DNA from: Hallerella sp964587155
GTDB lineage: Bacteria; Fibrobacterota; Fibrobacteria; Fibrobacterales; Fibrobacteraceae
DNA: 32,357 nucleotides
Assembly: GCA_964587155.1 (NCBI GenBank)
Contig: CAZPKF010000022.1
Coordinates: 1 to 32,357, forward strand
Reading direction: 5' to 3'
Part shown: positions 31,709 to 32,357 of the stretch, piece after piece
Layout: every line of letters begins with the position of its first letter
How positions within the stretch are numbered: the first letter of the stretch is position 1
The notes under the pieces: model-generated
The model's input: only the letters and a program-made list of their open reading frames with translations
Told to the model about the DNA's origin: nothing
The model's database searches: none
Translations under genes and position numbers: made by a program

Positions 31709-31894
31709 ATGAAAAAGAACATTCTTTTAGTTGCGATTGGTGCCTTGTTGATAGTGATCGGATTCATCTGCCTCGCTCAAGGGCCTGCAGAAAACCCTGT
31801 ATCACTGACGGTCGCACCGATTGTTTTGATTTTTGCTTATCTCGTTGTGATTCCAATCGGAATTCTTTGGAAAGGCAAAGAACAGAAGAAATAA
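31709..31894 (+). CDS. Small two-helix membrane protein (DUF3098-like)
   Basis: 61 residues starting MKKNILLV, with two hydrophobic segments (about 4-23 and 33-53) and a Lys-rich C-terminal tail. The pattern of a first helix, a short polar loop (LAQGPAENPVS), then 'LTVAPIVLIFAYLVVIPIGIL' in pieces resembles DUF3098-type small inner-membrane proteins. No function is known. It lies 46 bases after a consensus promoter, and its TAA (31892-31894) touches the first base of tRNA-Val. The gene is therefore probably the leader of a tRNA transcript. No strong ribosome site is seen. Confidence 0.68.
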   Translation: MKKNILLVAIGALLIVIGFICLAQGPAENPVSLTVAPIVLIFAYLVVIPIGILWKGKEQKK

Positions 31895-31969
31895 GGGCGA
31901 TTAGCTCAGTTGGTTCAGAGCAGCTGCCTTACAAGCAGCGGGTCAGCGGTTCGAATCCGTTATCGCCCA
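31895..31969 (+). tRNA. tRNA-Val (anticodon TAC)
   Basis: The 7-bp acceptor stem GGGCGAT/ATCGCCC is perfect. A D arm GCTC/GAGC, an anticodon stem GCTGC/GCAGC with loop CTTACAA (TAC at 31930-31932), and a T arm with GGTTCGAATCC are present. The discriminator is A31969 and CCA is not encoded. It begins immediately after the stop codon of the small ORF. Confidence 0.96.
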
Positions 31970-31973
31970 GATT

Positions 31974-32049
31974 GGGGTGGTAGCTCAATTTTGGTTAGAG
32001 CACCGGCCTGTCACGCCGGAGGTTACGAGTTCAAGCCTCGTCCATCCCG
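31974..32049 (+). tRNA. tRNA-Asp (anticodon GTC)
   Basis: Acceptor stem GGGGTGG/CCATCCC with one G-U pair, D arm GCTC/GAGC, anticodon stem CCGGC/GCCGG with loop CTGTCAC (GTC at 32010-32012), T arm containing GTTCAAGCC, discriminator G32049. CCA is not encoded. It is separated from tRNA-Val by 4 bases, so both come from one precursor. Confidence 0.96.
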
Positions 32050-32051
32050 CT

Positions 32052-32080
32052 AAAACCTCTCCGAAACGGAGAGGTTTTTT
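32052..32080 (+). terminator. Terminator of the tRNA transcript
   Basis: AAAACCTCTCCG (32052-32063) pairs with CGGAGAGGTTTT (32067-32078) around AAA, with a T run to 32080. It starts 2 bases after tRNA-Asp. Confidence 0.95.
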
Positions 32081-32210
32081 GTTTGCATTGATAAAATCGC
32101 CCTTTTTTCAGAGTTTAAGATTTGTCCCCTTTCAAAAAGAGCAGCACTCACTTTGCAAAAAAAAGGCTCATCGCCTACGGAACCTCTGTTTTACCAAAAC
32201 AGTTCCACCG

Positions 32211-32357
32211 TTAACGTAAAAATTGTGCTAAGTTCACTTCTTTAGCCGAAATAAAATCCACCAATTTCACATCCTCCACCCCAAGCGAACCCCCGCCGGG
32301 AGAGCCGAAAAAGCGTAAAAATGCGCACATCTTTCGCCTAGCGTTTTTGCCGAAGGC
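32211..32357 (-). CDS. Possible C-terminal end of an unidentified ORF at the right edge
   Basis: The minus strand is open from the window end to TAA at 32213-32211, giving 48 residues that end LVDFISAKEVNLAQFLR. The start is outside the window. On the minus strand after the stop come a hairpin (CTGTTTT/AAAACAG) and a short AGGC/GCCT stem with nine T, which would suit a transcript end. The composition (Lys/Arg/Phe-rich, then Gly-rich) is also what non-coding repeat DNA gives here, so the call is weak. Confidence 0.25.
   Translation of the reverse strand, partial: AFGKNARRKMCAFLRFFGSPGGGSLGVEDVKLVDFISAKEVNLAQFLR

Overview
The window looks like chromosome from a Fibrobacter-type plant-fibre degrader (phylum Fibrobacterota). 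The strongest marker is a pair of lipoproteins with the FISUMP domain (Fibrobacter succinogenes major paralogous domain). Other support comes from a large GH51 endoglucanase with three N-terminal binding modules resembling the F. succinogenes EGF/Cel51A enzyme, a secreted GH10 xylanase, outer-membrane beta-barrels, and a C-terminal domain of type IX secretion (T9SS) style. These assignments come from reading motifs; no database search was run.

Layout. 1-3.0 kb: the last codons of an unidentified gene, then the minus-strand operon orn - penicillin-binding protein - lgt with overlapping start/stop codons. 3.0-5.3 kb: fabF with a clear terminator, then a DUF2279 exported protein. 5.3-7.2 kb: gmd and rmd, overlapping by one base, which should make GDP-D-rhamnose from GDP-mannose. 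7.5-12.5 kb: a five-ORF FISUMP cassette (FISUMP lipoprotein, lipase-like exported protein, its apparently split-off C-terminal part, a second FISUMP lipoprotein, a LolA-like carrier). 12.6-13.7 kb: a GT4 glycosyltransferase facing back toward the cassette. 14.1-23 kb: mainly housekeeping genes (thioredoxin, an outer-membrane barrel, pgpA, DUF5662, DUF3078, ffh, a MATE exporter, DUF4416, thyA). 23.2-31.5 kb, all minus strand: the GH51 cellulase with an upstream DsbA-like lipoprotein, an aminotransferase, a Cys-rich lipoprotein, a small HsdR-N nuclease-like protein and the GH10 xylanase. 31.6-32.1 kb: a consensus promoter, a 61-residue membrane protein, tRNA-Val(TAC), tRNA-Asp(GTC) and a terminator.

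The most unusual region is 7.2-12.7 kb. The FISUMP cassette lies exactly between two copies of an intergenic element, each built of a TTAG-rich arm, a conserved 30-bp core (26/30 identical) and a CTAA-rich arm, in opposite orientation. The outside genes, rmd and GT4, both end inside these elements with ...GGT TAG. The cassette therefore looks like a replaceable or invertible module placed between the 3' ends of two glycan genes. Inside it, the lipase-like protein has Gly at the nucleophile position and is cut by an in-frame TGA from a 206-residue ORF carrying a T9SS-type tail. The two FISUMP genes share a 46-bp identical DNA block.

How the genes may work together (inference): gmd/rmd and the GT4 enzyme would supply and use a deoxyhexose for a surface glycan. 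The FISUMP/LolA cassette would place lipoproteins on the cell surface. The DsbA-like protein would help fold the secreted cellulase. The GH51 and GH10 enzymes would attack cellulose and xylan.
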